Positions 34,901 through 47,057 of a stretch of DNA of 64,000 nt are shown here, one piece after another. How positions within the stretch are numbered: the stretch's first letter is position 1; every line of letters starts with the position of its first letter. Where the stretch lies: NCBI GenBank assembly GCA_019633425.1, contig WSUB01000154.1:32870-96869 (forward strand), in the 5' to 3' direction. Below the pieces are notes generated by a model, which worked only from the letters and a program-made list of their open reading frames with translations, was not told the origin of the DNA and ran no database searches. The DNA is from Tulasnella sp. 424. Its lineage: Eukaryota > Basidiomycota > Agaricomycetes > Cantharellales > Tulasnellaceae. The translations under genes and the position numbers were made by a program.

Positions 34901-35619
34901 ACATTACCCTGATTAGCCCGAGATTAGAACCATAATTCCCTGTGAGGATTCAAAAATGATACCATTTTCAAGTCGCCGTGACGAACAGGCGGCTCTTGCG
35001 CGTGAAGATATGCGAGTCCGTCCGTGAGGTCTCGAACCTGCTTGCCAAGGTTAGCCTTGCACGAACAAAAATTTAAGCAGGAGGCTGACCAAGTTTAAGC
35101 GCGGAGCCCAAGAAGGCCTCGTTTGGTCGATATAGTTCCTGAGATCTCCATAGATCATGTACTCAGATATTAAGATGGCAATTGTCCATCCTTCATCAAG
35201 ATAGTAGCCGAACAAGGGCAAAATATGGGGGTGGTGAAGCCCTGCCCAGACCTTGAGCTCTCGAGCCAACCGCTATCGGGGAAAGGGATGTTAAAATTGC
35301 TTAGGGGCATCATTTTTCATACTTGACGGACAAACGCAAGTCTCTCAGGATCGTTGTCTGGCCCCCTGAGACTGATTCTTTTCGCAGCAACCAGCTTGGA
35401 GCTGGGGGTCCCTGGATCCAACGTGGATACCTGAACGTTCCCATATCCGCCCCTCTTCTCCGCGTATCCTGTTTCGACCACAATCCGAGTGAAGTCGATG
35501 AAAAGATGCTCGAGTGTTTGAAAGCACTGCACCTGTGATACCAAGATTAAAGTGCTAAAAATGATCAACAGATCAAGTCAGCTCACCAGAGCAGCGAAGT
35601 TTAGTTTACAGTTGCTCAT
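31917..35619 (-). CDS. TKL-type protein kinase fused to the N-terminal region of a Bck1-like MAPKKK
   Basis: Ten exons are predicted: 35619-35587, 35532-35332, 35272-35090, 35037-34963, 34908-34702, 34644-34406, 34318-34163, 34075-33914, 33826-33355 and 33284-31917. They sum to 3096 nt (1031 aa) with consistent phases. The kinase module (1-312) has GGYGNVQV, VAAK, RELKVWAGL, HGDLK, GNVLVN, DFG and SPE. It leaves through a phase-2 intron (34405-34319, GTCAGT..TTTAG, branch-like CTAAT) that removes in-frame stops. Three tandem exon repeats follow (SSQPGFQSPSGARQG-type), related to a Bck1 segment. Then come the Bck1 RA-like region (about 540-625: [33 protein letters not shown]) and a Ser/Pro-rich tail. 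The frame stops where the parent gene would continue to its kinase domain. Intron 5 uses a GC donor. Upstream and downstream parts could still be separate genes, though the Bck1-like part then has no ATG. Confidence 0.65.
33740..34440 (-). repeat. Three tandem 240-bp repeats, each an exon plus intron
   Basis: The units are about 33740-33960, 33960-34205 and 34205-34440. Each contains the end of an exon (ETSYAELDDVTD), an 86-87 nt intron with conserved donor (GTCAGT or GTTAGT), branch-like CTAAT and TTTAG acceptor, and a following exon with SSQPGFQSPSGARQG. Every unit keeps the coding frame and hides the same TGA inside the intron. They lie between the kinase module and the Bck1-like part. Confidence 0.8.
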
Positions 35620-36539
35620 TATCGAGGGTAAACCGGGTGATTAGGGTGTAGAGTTGAGATATGACCGGGGCGTCAAGTATGCAGAGCAGAAGTACAATGC
35701 AGTTGGTAATCGAATGCTGTGCAGGTTTTGGACGTGGAATTCGCCTCGTGGTTCAACTTGTCCTTGGGCACAGGCTTACATACATATGATACCGATACAT
35801 TCGTAGTAGGAGCCCACGTCGCCAGCACAGAGAAGTAATAAGTGGATCCCGTTTGGAGTTTATCGAGGTCTCGTGTTTTCCGAAGCTTATTTAATTCAAC
35901 ATGGAGGGCATAACGTCGTGGTTGCGGAAGGTGGGAGGCTGGAGGGCCAACTAATTCATTGGGTAATGGGGGAAAGGGTCCACCCCCCTACCACCGGTTT
36001 CCCTGTCACTGATAGGCAGATGGTTTGGACCAGAGTATACATATCTCGACTCTGGTACGGGTTTAGAAAGAAGTATACTATACGACGTTTCTGTCTATTC
36101 TACCTCTTGGAAACGCTGAGGCTGGAACCGTCTGAGCATTCTTCTTATCCTTTGCCAGCAAACTAGGACACCACGTCTTTACTGGTGGCAAAGGTGGACA
36201 TCATCGGAACGAAGCTGTTTACTCTTTGGCAGCATCTAGGGGTGCGGCATGTGTGGTTACCGTTTTGCTATACGTTGATGGCGACTAGCCCAGCGACCAG
36301 CTGTGGTGGTTTTCACTCTCCAGGTGCTTGTCGCGTCAATCAAGTCGTCTGTGAAATGTGCGATCGGTGATTGGATACACTAATTTTAAGAAACCAGCGC
36401 GCTCGGATCCGCGCCGTCCCGGCCACGGCAGTTTTTCCGGGTTTCCGCTTCACTAAAAAGCTCAGAGTTTCCTATTACAAAGGAATCCTTCACACACATC
36501 AGAACACGGATCCGTCCAGAAACAGATTGTACTACTAGT

Positions 36540-36899
36540 AGAACTGCTTGAATGCCAGAAAACCTACATATCTACGCAAGGGGCCGAGGTCGTCGTTGTC
36601 CTTAATCTGCGCTTGGGCTGTAAATACACCTGCCACAGACCCGACAATGGGAGTGGCCTGAGCGTGCCCCGACCGCGCTCGATGCCTGCGGGGACGAAGA
36701 AGATGGCTAGAAAAGCATGGTTGCGGCGGTCTAGAGATGAGCAGGGTTGCTTGATCTCAGTAGACACCAAGTATTACTCCCACAGATGATAGAACTCACG
36801 GCCATCCCAATGCGTGCTGCAGAGAGTAGCTGGGTAACCTCGCTCAGGAATAGATGGACCTGGGCCTGACGGCCAGTTTTCGTAACTTCGAGGCCCATA
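36540..36899 (-). CDS. Possible small multi-exon protein, unknown
   Basis: A minus-strand ATG at 36899 opens a 33-codon segment (MGLEVTKTGRQAQVHLFL..) ending at a GTGAGT donor near 36803. A later segment reads ..PIVGSVAGVFTAQAQIKDND.. to a stop near 36540 and has protein-like composition with a hydrophobic stretch. The acceptor that joins them in frame is unclear: the obvious CAG at about 36690 is out of phase. It may be a small membrane protein, a broken gene or chance. I do not recognise it. Confidence 0.25.
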
Positions 36900-37194
36900 C
36901 CAAATCGCTAACGCTGAAGTCTAAATGTCCGGCTGCTTTAAGAGATCCATCGTCTGGCCGCGCTGATAGGAAGCGAGGGGCGTCCACAAAGCGACAGGGT
37001 TGTGTCTTATCCTGAGCAGCAGCTTTTAAGGCAAGGGGACGAAGGAGGTGAAGGAAGAAAGGCAAAGGACAGAGCGTAGACTCAGAGGGAGACGGAGCAA
37101 AGACTTATACAGACAACCATGCCTGACGAAAATTGAATGGACAGAGATTTAGAGGAAGGAGACCTGGTCCACAGCCGTGGCCAGGAACACGATT

Positions 37195-37400
37195 CCGCAT
37201 TGGTCCGAGTCCGCCATCCAACACTTCATCTCAAAGCCCCTAGATGGAGATTTATGAAAACACATATAACTAGATACATGACGGTCATTCTCAGAAAGCA
37301 ATCGTTTTCAGTCAAATCATGCGAAAAAGGAAAAAAAGTAAATGAGAAATCATGAACCCTGGAGCACCCAAAAGGCGTGGCGAATTAAATAATCAGCGAT
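37195..37400. repeat. 3' flank duplicated with the MAPKKK relic
   Basis: About 200 bp are nearly identical to 29440-29640, including the shared stretch AAGCCCCTAGATGGA and a GGCGAATTAAAT end. It marks the right limit of the BCK1 duplication. Confidence 0.75.
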
Positions 37401-37505
37401 AGAACGTAAAGGAGGGGTTCCGAGAAGATGCGTGGTGAGTGAAAGTATATGTGCAGACGGTGAGAGGAAAGGTCCGATGAGAGATTGATATCATACAAGT
37501 GAGTT

Positions 37506-40500
37506 TCAATGGAAACCTGAGAAGATCCATCCAGGTGGAAGATCGAGCCAAGGATGGCCTTTGAGGCCTTCCGCTGTGGGACGTTCGTCCGGGTCCTGGG
37601 CGAAGCATTTGAGACGGAAGTCGTCTGCTTCTTCGGACAGATGAACGTCGCTCGGGACTGGTGGTGCCATCTTATTGCGGCCAACCTGAAAGCGCGTTTC
37701 GTTTCACAGCGATCCTCTCTTGTAAAGACAACGCAACCCACCTTGAACATGACCGATACGAAGTCGTCCTGCTCCCAAGGACGTCGTCCAGCGAACATCT
37801 CAATGAAGACACATCCCAAGCTCCAGATATCAATTTTGGCGTTGTAGCCTTTCTTGTCATTGTGGAGCATCTCTGGAGCCATCCAGAACAGCGAGCCTTG
37901 CATGGCCGTCATGGCAGCATTATTGTAGATCTCCTCTGTTTACAAATGTTATTAGCCAATTATACGATCAAGGCCGTAGGTCGGAATACCCACCACTCTG
38001 TTTCGAGATACCAAAATCGGAGATCTTGCAGTTGCCTGAAGGGTCGACGAGGACGTTGTCCGCTTTGATGTCCTATAATGATTCCTCATGAGTTACCGCA
38101 CTAAACCCGAGCCACCAGACACCTACTCGGTGAATGATCTTGTTCGCATGCAGGTACGCGAGCCCATCGATAATCTGGCCGGTGAACGACTTGATGATGT
38201 TTTCGTCAAACTTGCCTTGCCGCCTGAGACAGCTGCCGATAGATCCACCAGGCACGTATTCAAGGAAACTATAGATAGAGCATTGTTAGACGACCAGGTG
38301 ACACTGTCGAAGGTGGACATCACTTACACGCTGAAGAATTCCTTGGTCTTTTCAAAACCCAGGTATTGAACGATATTTGGATGGTCCAGCTTCTCTAGGG
38401 TCTGCTGCTCAGATTCAAGAGCCTTCACGATGTTGACCTGCCGCACGTCGTCCTGGTCGCTAATGGTTTGAGGCATCTCGACTTGCTTGACAGCCATCAT
38501 CTCTCCCGTGGTGACATTGAAAGCGAGGAAAACTTTGCCGTAGGTACCTCTACCAATCAACTCTCCCTTCACCCACTTGATCGTCGCTGAAGGGAGATAA
38601 AGGCATTAGAGGACAACAATCGCTGGGCACAGAATAAACACTCACGTCGAGGAGCAGGTCCCGTTGGCGATTCAGGAATGGTCGGCGGCACTCCACGCTT
38701 AACTTGACCGGGTGTGACTTCCTCCACCTTGCTACCCCAAAGCTTCGTGCTCTTCTTCCTTCCCAAATTGGCTGCCTTTGCCGAGGGCTCTCGCGCCGAG
38801 CCAACCCTCTCCAAAACCTTCTTCCTTTCCTCAGCCACAAACCGAATGCTCTTCCGGTGCTTGAACTTCGCCTCCTTCGACACAGGGGCGGGGACCGGAG
38901 CGGGAAGATAATCACCACCAGGTGACGGGAGACCGTCATTCGAAATTTGTACTTGGTCGATGAACGGCTTGTCGAGGTCATGATCCGGGAAGAAATCCTG
39001 CAGATGGTCCAGCACGTCCTCCTGAATAGGACGGAACGCCCACGTATCCCGACGGAACGATGCACGGCGATTGATTCCACTTGTAGGGGTCAAACCAGAG
39101 GCGGGTGAAGGCGAAGGCGAAGGCGAGTTTTCTCTTGAAGTGGGAAGGTTGGTCGCAGCAGTTGACGGCGTTGGCATGGGTGAACCCCGGTCATCAACCA
39201 GTGGCGAGATGGTCAGCGTTAGATTAGGTCCTCTTCCTCGGTTAGATGGCCCTAGGGTGGAGCTTCCGTCGTCATCAGGGCCGCTGGTCTTGATTGCCGG
39301 GGGAGTGGCAGTAGCCGACGGGGCAGATGACGCGTTCCAGAATCGCTCATCGTCCTCACTAGAGTCGCTGTCGGAATAGTACTCCTCTTCTTCTTCCGCT
39401 CCATTTAGCTGGGCATCTTCACCAACATTTGATTGAGGTGGAAGTCCCCTTTGAATAGACTTCGCATGAGCGTTCCGCAATGATATACGCTTTGCCTTTG
39501 CGGTGATTACGGCTGGGATAGCAGCTTGACTAAAGGAGATTCGAGCGGCCCCGGGCCTCATAGTGCCCATCTCTTCTTCATCTGCATCATTATCAGAACC
39601 GGCCATCGATAATAGCCGTTCTCGATCACCGGGTTTCAATGTGCCTTCACTCCCGTCATCGGTGAACTCGGTCGACGACATAGCGGACAACGCTGGAGAG
39701 GTCGCAGTTGCAAAGATCGGGCTTGGGTTGTCGTATAGTTGAACACCGATGGTAGCTGAAGAGGGATCGATAGGAGAAGATGGTGTGACGACTGCCTTCG
39801 GAATCTGCATTGTCATTGTCGGAGGGGTCTCAGAATAAGGACTAGCCAGACGTGGAGTTGGGTCGACTGGCGATGGAACGACTGGCGATGGAGCGACATT
39901 GACCAATGGAAGAGATGGCCTCCGTGTATCGAGCATGGTAAGGACGTTCGTTGCGCTCTGCTCGATGGGCGATGGGCGGTTGAAATCTCCACTATCGACA
40001 TCACCACTGTTTGGTCTTGAAGGAGCAGGGGAGGTGTTATTCGACATCCAGCCAGGCCTGTACGTAGACGAAGCACTAGGGTTCGGATGCGGTGGACCTT
40101 GTAATGAAGGAGTATGATCCCAGCTCTGAGGTTGGGCATGGGCTGCCATAGTCCGATCGAGAACGTTCATCCGATCATTACTTGGCTTCGGCCGCAAACC
40201 TGGATTCCTGTTCAGAGGGCCATCGGTGAAGATACCCCCAGAGAACAGACTAGCCCCATTGCCAAGGCTCCTTGCTAAACCGTTGCCATAATCTTGTGGC
40301 GCACCAGGGATTCGAGCATTGCCGCCGGATGAACCCGTGTAGAGTAAAGTTGGATTAGTGATTGGGCGGCTTGGTGACGTGGGGAGTCGGATGGGAGAAG
40401 TTGGGGGGCGAGAAGGATTGTATAAACTATCGCTGGGCGTCGAGTTCGAGGGAACGGCATTCGATTTTCTCGCCAGTGTCGGGATCTGGTTGCTACTTTG

Positions 40501-42922
40501 TGATGTAGGCGGAGACATAGCAGAGTTTATGGCGTTTCGCTTGCCCAAATCGGACATGGATCTCGGCGAACGAAGAGTTCCTCGACCACTTCCAGTTGCC
40601 TCAGCACCGGAATGACTACCGTTAGGCTGTAACATACGGCTGGATGGTGGCGTAGATTGCTGTGGGGGATTATACGCAGCCGGGGGAGGATTGTATGAAG
40701 CAACAGAAGGAGAGTAAAACTGAGCCGATGAAGCGGCGGGTTGCTGTTGCCTTTCAATTTGCCTCATCCGCGGATCGACAGCTCCAGGAGGGAGAAGCGC
40801 ATGCCCCCTATGCTCAGTTCTAGGATGTGGGTGCGGGTGCTGGTGCGAGTTGGAATACTTTACAGCTTGGGATCGTTGCAGGGTAGGGGTTGTGGCCGTG
40901 TAAGACGTGTTGGTCGCATGTGGGTAAGGTCGGCTTGCCGAAGGCGTTGTAGCAGAGGCGGGAGAGAACCGCGGACCGTCGGAGGGCGGAGAACCTGCCC
41001 ATTCGTTGACTGCGCCAGTAGTGTTCGAGCGCCCATAAGACGGAGTTCGCTGAGCCATGTTTTGGAACCGTTCTGGTCCGGTAGCACTGGTAGGAGTCGG
41101 GAATACTTCGTTCACCATTACCCATCCATGAGGAACACTTGAATCGACGCTTTCGCTCCGATTAGCCCTGTGTCCCGAAGGAGCCGATCCCTCGCTACCA
41201 TGCTGATGTTGCCTCTTGTTTTGCCTATCCTTCTCAGCCCGAGCTTTGTTATATTGAGAATCAAACTCCTTGTTTTGTGCCTCCCGATATCGCTCCGCCG
41301 CCTCGAACGCTTGCTCTCGCTCCATCGCGGCAGTCTCCGATTCACGCCGCCGATGAGACGCCGGGGTGTTGGGGTTGAGATAAGCTCCAGCTGCGGCGAC
41401 GGTAGTGAGCTGAGCAGGCTGAGGTCGTCGAGAAGGAATCCCGACCAACGGGGTCATGCTTGATGGAGGGCCACTAGGTGAAGTAGGAGAGAAGCTCGAC
41501 ATGTCCGACCCCGATGCAGAAGGTTCGCGTCTCCGACGAGATGTATCAATGGGCGCTGGCGACTGATGTCTCCGGCGGTGACTTCCATCCACATCGCCAT
41601 CATAGCCATTAGACATATCCCACGGAGGTCGATCCCGATCCCGTTCGGTGGCACTTGCTAGGCCGCCTGCCGCATTGTCAGCCCTTCGACGATCATAGGA
41701 TGGCGAGAACAAAGGCGGCGTAGGATTGGGTATAGCGGGAGGAGTTTGGACATGTGGCGTAGTAGGAGCCTGAGACGCTGGTGCGAATTGCAGCTGAGGA
41801 GGGGGTGCGGCGGAATTGCGCTGGACCAGGAACTTGAGCGTGCCTTTTGCATCCGCCCATGCCTCGCAATAGATCATGAGCTGATCGTCCGTGACCGGGT
41901 CTCCAAGCGCGGCTTCTCCGAGCTCCGTGCGGTATATTTGGTAATTCTTGTGGTCATCGTCAGGGATGCGCAGCTGGATGGAACAATGGGGCGTTGTTAG
42001 CGTATGTATGTAATAAAGTGACTTGACACGATAGCAATATTACCTTTGAGAACATACGTTCGCGAATGAAAGCGGCATCTTTTGCGCCAGTAATGTCCAC
42101 AATAACATGATTTTCGGCATCGGCAGTGACCGTAATGATTAGCTTGTCGACTGGTTCTCGGGGCTTGATTAGAGGCGGCGTCGGGCCTGAATTTACCGCT
42201 TGCTGAGGCTGTGGAATGCCCTTAGGATGATCAGCGTACTATCAAAGCCAAAGTTGGTGTCAGTTCAGCGTCGGAACGACATGGCAGTGACTCTGCCGGC
42301 GACTAACCAGGCCATTCCGAGCATCAGGCCGCGGCTGGGTGGATGAAGACGGGGTAGGGTAGTCCACCTCTGCAGCAACATCGAGGCCTAGCCCATCCCA
42401 GTTCCTGTCATCCGTAACGCCACCAGCAAAGCTTACAGGAGGGAGGTTGTTGCTTGGTGTTGTTGGAGGGGGTGTTGTGTCCATAGCCGGCGAGCTCCTG
42501 GAGCTCGAACTTGACCCCACATAATTTAATGGACTGGCGTTAGCATGTCTAGACGTCGGGGATGATTGCGCTGCTGCTTGTCGAGCCCCGATGGGGAACT
42601 GAAAGGCAGGTGAGGAAACCGATGTGGAGATAGAGATGGAGGAGGTCGACGAGGAAGCCGAGTGGATTGGATGAGAGGGTTGCCGCTGGACTGGACGAGC
42701 GGTGTACGGTGATTGGAGTTGCTGAAGAGGAGCCTGCTGAGGGAAGTAAGATCCCTGGGGAACGCCTGGCACCGGGAGAGGTTTTGGGAGGAGCTGAGCG
42801 GTCGTCTGCGGTGTGTTGCGCTGGACGGGGACTGCATCGTCGTCGCTGCTGTTGTCCGGGTTGAATACGCTGAGCCCCAAGTTGCGCATCTTACGTGCCG
42901 TTACGGTCGACTCGGCCTGCAT
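37506..42922 (-). CDS. BCK1: Bck1-type MAP kinase kinase kinase (cell wall integrity pathway)
   Basis: In fungi Bck1 relays Pkc1 signals to Mkk1/2 and Slt2. Eight exons are predicted: 42922-42308, 42238-42044, 41973-38646, 38586-38328, 38268-38127, 38072-37990, 37934-37742 and 37685-37506 (4995 nt, 1664 aa). An RA-like region lies at about 235-325 ([37 protein letters not shown]). It is followed by about 1000 residues of Ser/Pro/Gln-rich linker with acidic patches. The C-terminal kinase (about 1385-1655) shows [70 protein letters not shown] and [14 protein letters not shown], all typical of this family. The catalytic residues are intact. The start at 42922 follows an upstream in-frame stop. 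The paralogue is the fused gene at 31917-35619 with its relic. Confidence 0.9.
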
Positions 42923-44982
42923 CGATGGGAGGGATGGTGGAAGTAGGTCGTTGTCGTTGATGATCAGTCGTAATTAGAATTTCCCTGCTCCTGCTGCGGC
43001 TTTGAACGGGCTTGACTAGCCACCTGGGCTGCTGATCGAGCAGGTGGGAGAGATGGGATTTCCGATGATGGAGATGCGAGAGTAGGTGAGTCGGATTGGG
43101 GGTCGTGGGTCGTATGTGTTGGAGGGGCCACGAGCGAAAAGCAGCAAGGCTGCCGCAAGGGAATGGAGGAAGAACAGGAACAGACCAAACACGGTCTCAA
43201 ACGGGAGTAACGGGCAATTGCAAAAGCCCCCCCGTCTGTCTTCCCCTCATCACAGATTATTTAACAATTCGTGCAACGAAAATCTCCAATTTTTTCTCGA
43301 CAAATCGTCTTGGGTGGTCATTGAACCATATCCATCGTTCCGCACGCAGAAGTCGACGTCCCATCCACTCTGACTGTTCTCGTTTGCACATCCCGCGGAC
43401 GAATCCGGGGCAGTATCACCCCCAAATCGCCTTGAATTTTTCATTCATCCGAACCATGAGAGGTGCAAGTGAATGAACGCCGTTCATCCGTATCGACAAG
43501 CCCCATTGAGCTACCAAGCTTCGCATATCACCGATCGCGCTTTCTGGAACGCAACTCTCCACTGGCGACCAGAACAATCTCGCAACGAAACCACTCAGTA
43601 CCTATGGGAAACGCCACCTCAGGTTATATGGGCCTCCGCAATAAACGTCATACGTACCCCACTACAGCTGCCACACTCGTTGCGTTTTCTGCTTCACGAG
43701 AAAGTCTGCTGCCAGCTGGACATGCCTCCATGCCGTGAGGCGCCCAAAGAGACGCTCGAGAAGCCTATCGGACGAAGCTGCATTTCTCCACGAACGGAGT
43801 GCTGTATCGATATCACCAACTATATCCCCTCATACTTAGACATTGAAGCCGTCAGCGACCTTCTTTGGTTCTTTGGGGGGCTCCCATGTTATCACTCACG
43901 CGGGTGCTTTTCACCAATCGGAAGACCTCTGAACTGCTCTAGGCTTGGACTCCTTGCATGCGTCCCGCTCCTGATTACCCCTGAATTTTCAGGCTTCTGG
44001 TGGCGGAGGAAAGTGGGTTGCAAGACCGGGCACGTGCCAACCTTGCGGCACTGAACTTTGATCAACCTCCTCTTCCCTGGGACCACTCTCAGACGAAGTT
44101 TTCCAGACGGAGGAAGAATCTGGGAAATTATGTCATCAATCGACGGTGCGGAGCATGTCAGTCCTCGGGATCTCTTCCTGCAACGAGGAACAAAAGCGAA
44201 AGGCCTTCGTCATTAGGCAACTTGAAATAGGAGTCCATGCGAGTTCAGAGGTCTTGAACCATCTCACCAGACCTCGAAAGCCTTACTTACTCGAAATTCG
44301 GAATGCTTTTGAGACAGTCGTCTGCAGTTGCAACAGTGATCGCCGCCACTCAGACTGTCCCTTTCTCTAACATCGATCGCTCTGTCGGTACCTGCACAGC
44401 CTACCCGAGCCACTCTCTAAAGCGATCTTCATCATACCCCTGAGCCATTCCTCTTTAATCGACTCTGATCCTCTCGTGAAGGCCTTAGCATCGCGGCCAC
44501 GACAGGTCGACTATGTTTGGGAGTGTGGCGCATCTTCATTGAAATCCGTTTCCGGCAAAGGCTTCTCACCGTTCCGATTCTCCTGCCGAACACGGCTGAC
44601 CGCTTGCTCATCCTTCTTGATTTACACGATCAGTAGGTGAGTCATTTGTTCGGATTTCCAGCGTCATTTTGAGCGGGTCTGGCGGGTCAATGGCTAATAT
44701 GCCTCTTAGTCCGGAGTGCCACGTTGTCCGAGCCCTCCGACTACTAAACAGAAAGCCGAAGCTGTTCACAAGTGTGTCACCACCCAAACATTAATGACTC
44801 ACGGAGAGGAATCGTCCACTTAGAAACCTGATGCGATGTCAGCTCCCCATACACATACACCGGAGGTCCCTGCACGCACCGCAGGCATGTGGTCTCCTTT
44901 TCTCCCTTCCCATAGTACAATAAACCGTCATCCTCACCTTCCTCCGCCTCCCTTCCTTCTCTTTTGAACCTCAGAACTGAAT
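42923..44982. other. Upstream region of BCK1 and intergenic DNA
   Basis: The first 300 bp are the BCK1 leader (Pro/Ser-coding-like but stopped before the ATG). A 193-codon plus-strand ORF with a true ATG (43473-44054) shows no domain and no splice context and is not annotated as a gene. The region 44500-44980 holds the promoter of the NYN-domain gene. Nothing else was recognised. Confidence 0.35.
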
Positions 44983-46379
44983 ATGTCATCACCTCCAACT
45001 TCAATAAACAACTTCGCGGTTGAGCCTCGCGTGGGTATCTTTTGGGACTACGAGGTGCGTTCCGGAACGGTTCGGGTGAACTTTGTTCGTACACCGCAAC
45101 GCCACTCACTACCCCTATTCTCAGAACTGCGCTGCACCAGCCGGGGTACCAGGATACATAGTCGCAGAGTACATTCGGAATGCCGCTCACAAATTTGGAC
45201 CTGTGACGGTGTTCAAAGCATATCTTGAACTGTCGACCGTTAACATCACACCGAAGATGATTAACCTCCGTTCAGAGCTACAGAGCTCCGGTGTATCCGT
45301 GAGTAATACTGATGAATTACCCACTCACGTCTCATCGTTGATTGACTGGTCTCATGGCGGTAGCTTACGGACTGTCCTCGTGCATCCAACCGCAAGGACG
45401 TAGTGGACAAAATGCTCCTCGTCGATATGCTAGCCTTCGCCATGGATAACCCAGCGCCAGCCGTCATAATGCTGATATCAGGGGACCGAGACTTCGTCTA
45501 CGCCGTCTCAGTTCTTCGTCATCGCAAATATGACGTCGTGCTCGTTATCCCTCCACAAGGTGCCCATATCACCCTACGTTCCCAAGCTACTGTTGCGTTG
45601 GACTGGAGGTTCGATATCTTCAGCGAGGACAACATACTCGTAAACGGAAGCACTCCGGATTCTGCAAGCATCAGTTCAAATACGAGACCAGAATTCCCGA
45701 ATAGATCCACGTTGAACGACCTGGGAAGACCGAGCTCTGCATCACACCGTCGGAGGCTGAGCCAAGTTTCGAGCGACGCGGGTGCGGCTCTCACGTTCAA
45801 CAGTCCCCCACCGGAGCCAAGCACACCGCCACCGCGCAATTTCTCCGTCAGCGAAGCGTACCGTAGCCCTTTGTCAGGCGGACCGCCCCCCGAAGTCATC
45901 GACGTTGGTGAACCCCTTCCTCCCCCACCTGTATCCCCAACCGCTTATCTCAGTCCACGGGTCAAGCGTGCCCCGGCGGACGCCGCATGGCCAAACTCCT
46001 ATGGTTTTGGAACATCCAGTACTAGTAGTTCGGGATCCACGCCGGACCCAACAAGGATGTTCGGCAATTTGATAGAGGTGCTAGAAGAATGGCGCCTTAT
46101 GGGGAATGACAGGCCACTAAGGTCAAAGCTCGGGACCGAGTTGGTCAAGAAGAATCCTCTCCTGTACCAGAGGGTCGGCGTAAAGTGAGGGATAACCCCT
46201 CACAAAGTATGAATGCGCAGGCTAACATATTTTTCCTTGATTCGAATAGGAACTTCACGGAGTACGTTAACCTCGCAGAGAAGGCGGGAGTCGTGAAGAC
46301 TGGAGCCGCGGATACGCCTGGGCGCGAGTGGATTGCCCTTTCGGAAGCCTACAAAGGGAAAATATTCCCCGTCCTATAA
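44983..46379 (+). CDS. NYN-domain (MARF1-like) putative RNase
   Basis: NYN domains are PIN-like metal-dependent nucleases; MARF1/limkain-b1 relatives act in RNA control. Exons 44983-45054, 45125-45298, 45364-46184 and 46250-46379 give 398 aa. The N-terminal NYN domain (about 15-150) shows FWDYENC, KAYLELS, the acidic centre LTDCPRASNRKDVVDKMLL split by intron 2, and ISGDRDFVYAV. The aspartates expected at the active site are present. A Ser/Pro-rich linker follows. The C-terminal 90 residues (LIEVLEEWRLMGND.. to IALSEAYKGKIFPVL) look like a winged-helix OST-HTH/LOTUS-type RNA-binding module, which I assign from pattern only. It stands alone between BCK1 and the F-box array. Confidence 0.82.
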
Positions 46380-47057
46380 TGGGCCTCATTTTGGCCACGA
46401 AGGAGGCAAGCTGCAACTCATTGTACCTATCTACTCATGATATCACTGGAGGTTTCGTCACGAATTCAGCAACCGGATCTGTAGCATTACATTTGTTATA
46501 GGATAGGAGGGTACTTTAACGGGAATGTAAAGTTTCACCGCTTGTCGAGGGCTATTAAGTTGCAGAGCCGATACACAACTGCAAGCACCTATTTAGAGTC
46601 AAACGAAAGCTGTTGCAGACACAGCGACGCAAGACAGTTTCAGAGCAGAATGAACCCCATTTTACATTCTTAGTGTGACACTTTCTTGCTTCTCCGTCAT
46701 GCTTCAAACTGGTCCGATGTAAGGCTAAAAGTATATACGTAGGCACCAACCATCGCAGCGCGAATCAGCGCAGTTTGCCCAAATAACCTCGGCTATGCCT
46801 TCTAACACCTTCTCTAGCATTTACCTCCAGCTTTTCCATGCCTTGAGGTGATAGCTACCTTGCTTAAGCATGTCCGAGTGCCTACCTTGCGACCTAGCAG
46901 GTCGGATGCAACCCGTTAAGTCCGCACAGATGGCCGAGGTCAACTGGGCATCCACCACCTCCAATCGAAAGCCGGCGCCTTTAGCCGCACCAGACCTAAA
47001 GAGCGAGGAATCCGTCACACGCATTCGTCTCGAATAATTTTCCTCCAGCGGGCAACA
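46380..47057 (+). repeat. Upstream region of F-box gene 1, repeated upstream of copies 2 and 3
   Basis: Segments such as GCAGTTTGCCCAAATAA and CCGTTAAGTCCGCACAGATG recur at about 49087-49290 and 51526-51720, ahead of the two next F-box copies. The promoter was therefore duplicated with the gene. No coding sequence was seen. Confidence 0.55.

Larger units (their letters stand above)
35620..37505. other. Intergenic region between the fused kinase gene and BCK1
   Basis: This holds the upstream region of the fused kinase (no clear TATA) and the 3' flank of BCK1. The segment 37195-37400 is duplicated at 29440-29640. A possible small coding unit at 36540-36899 is listed separately. Nothing else was recognised. 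Confidence 0.4.

Noticed and set aside
43473..44054. 193-codon ORF with a true ATG upstream of BCK1
   Set aside because: No domain, no splice context, odd Cys/Pro composition and no paralogue; chance ORF is more likely.
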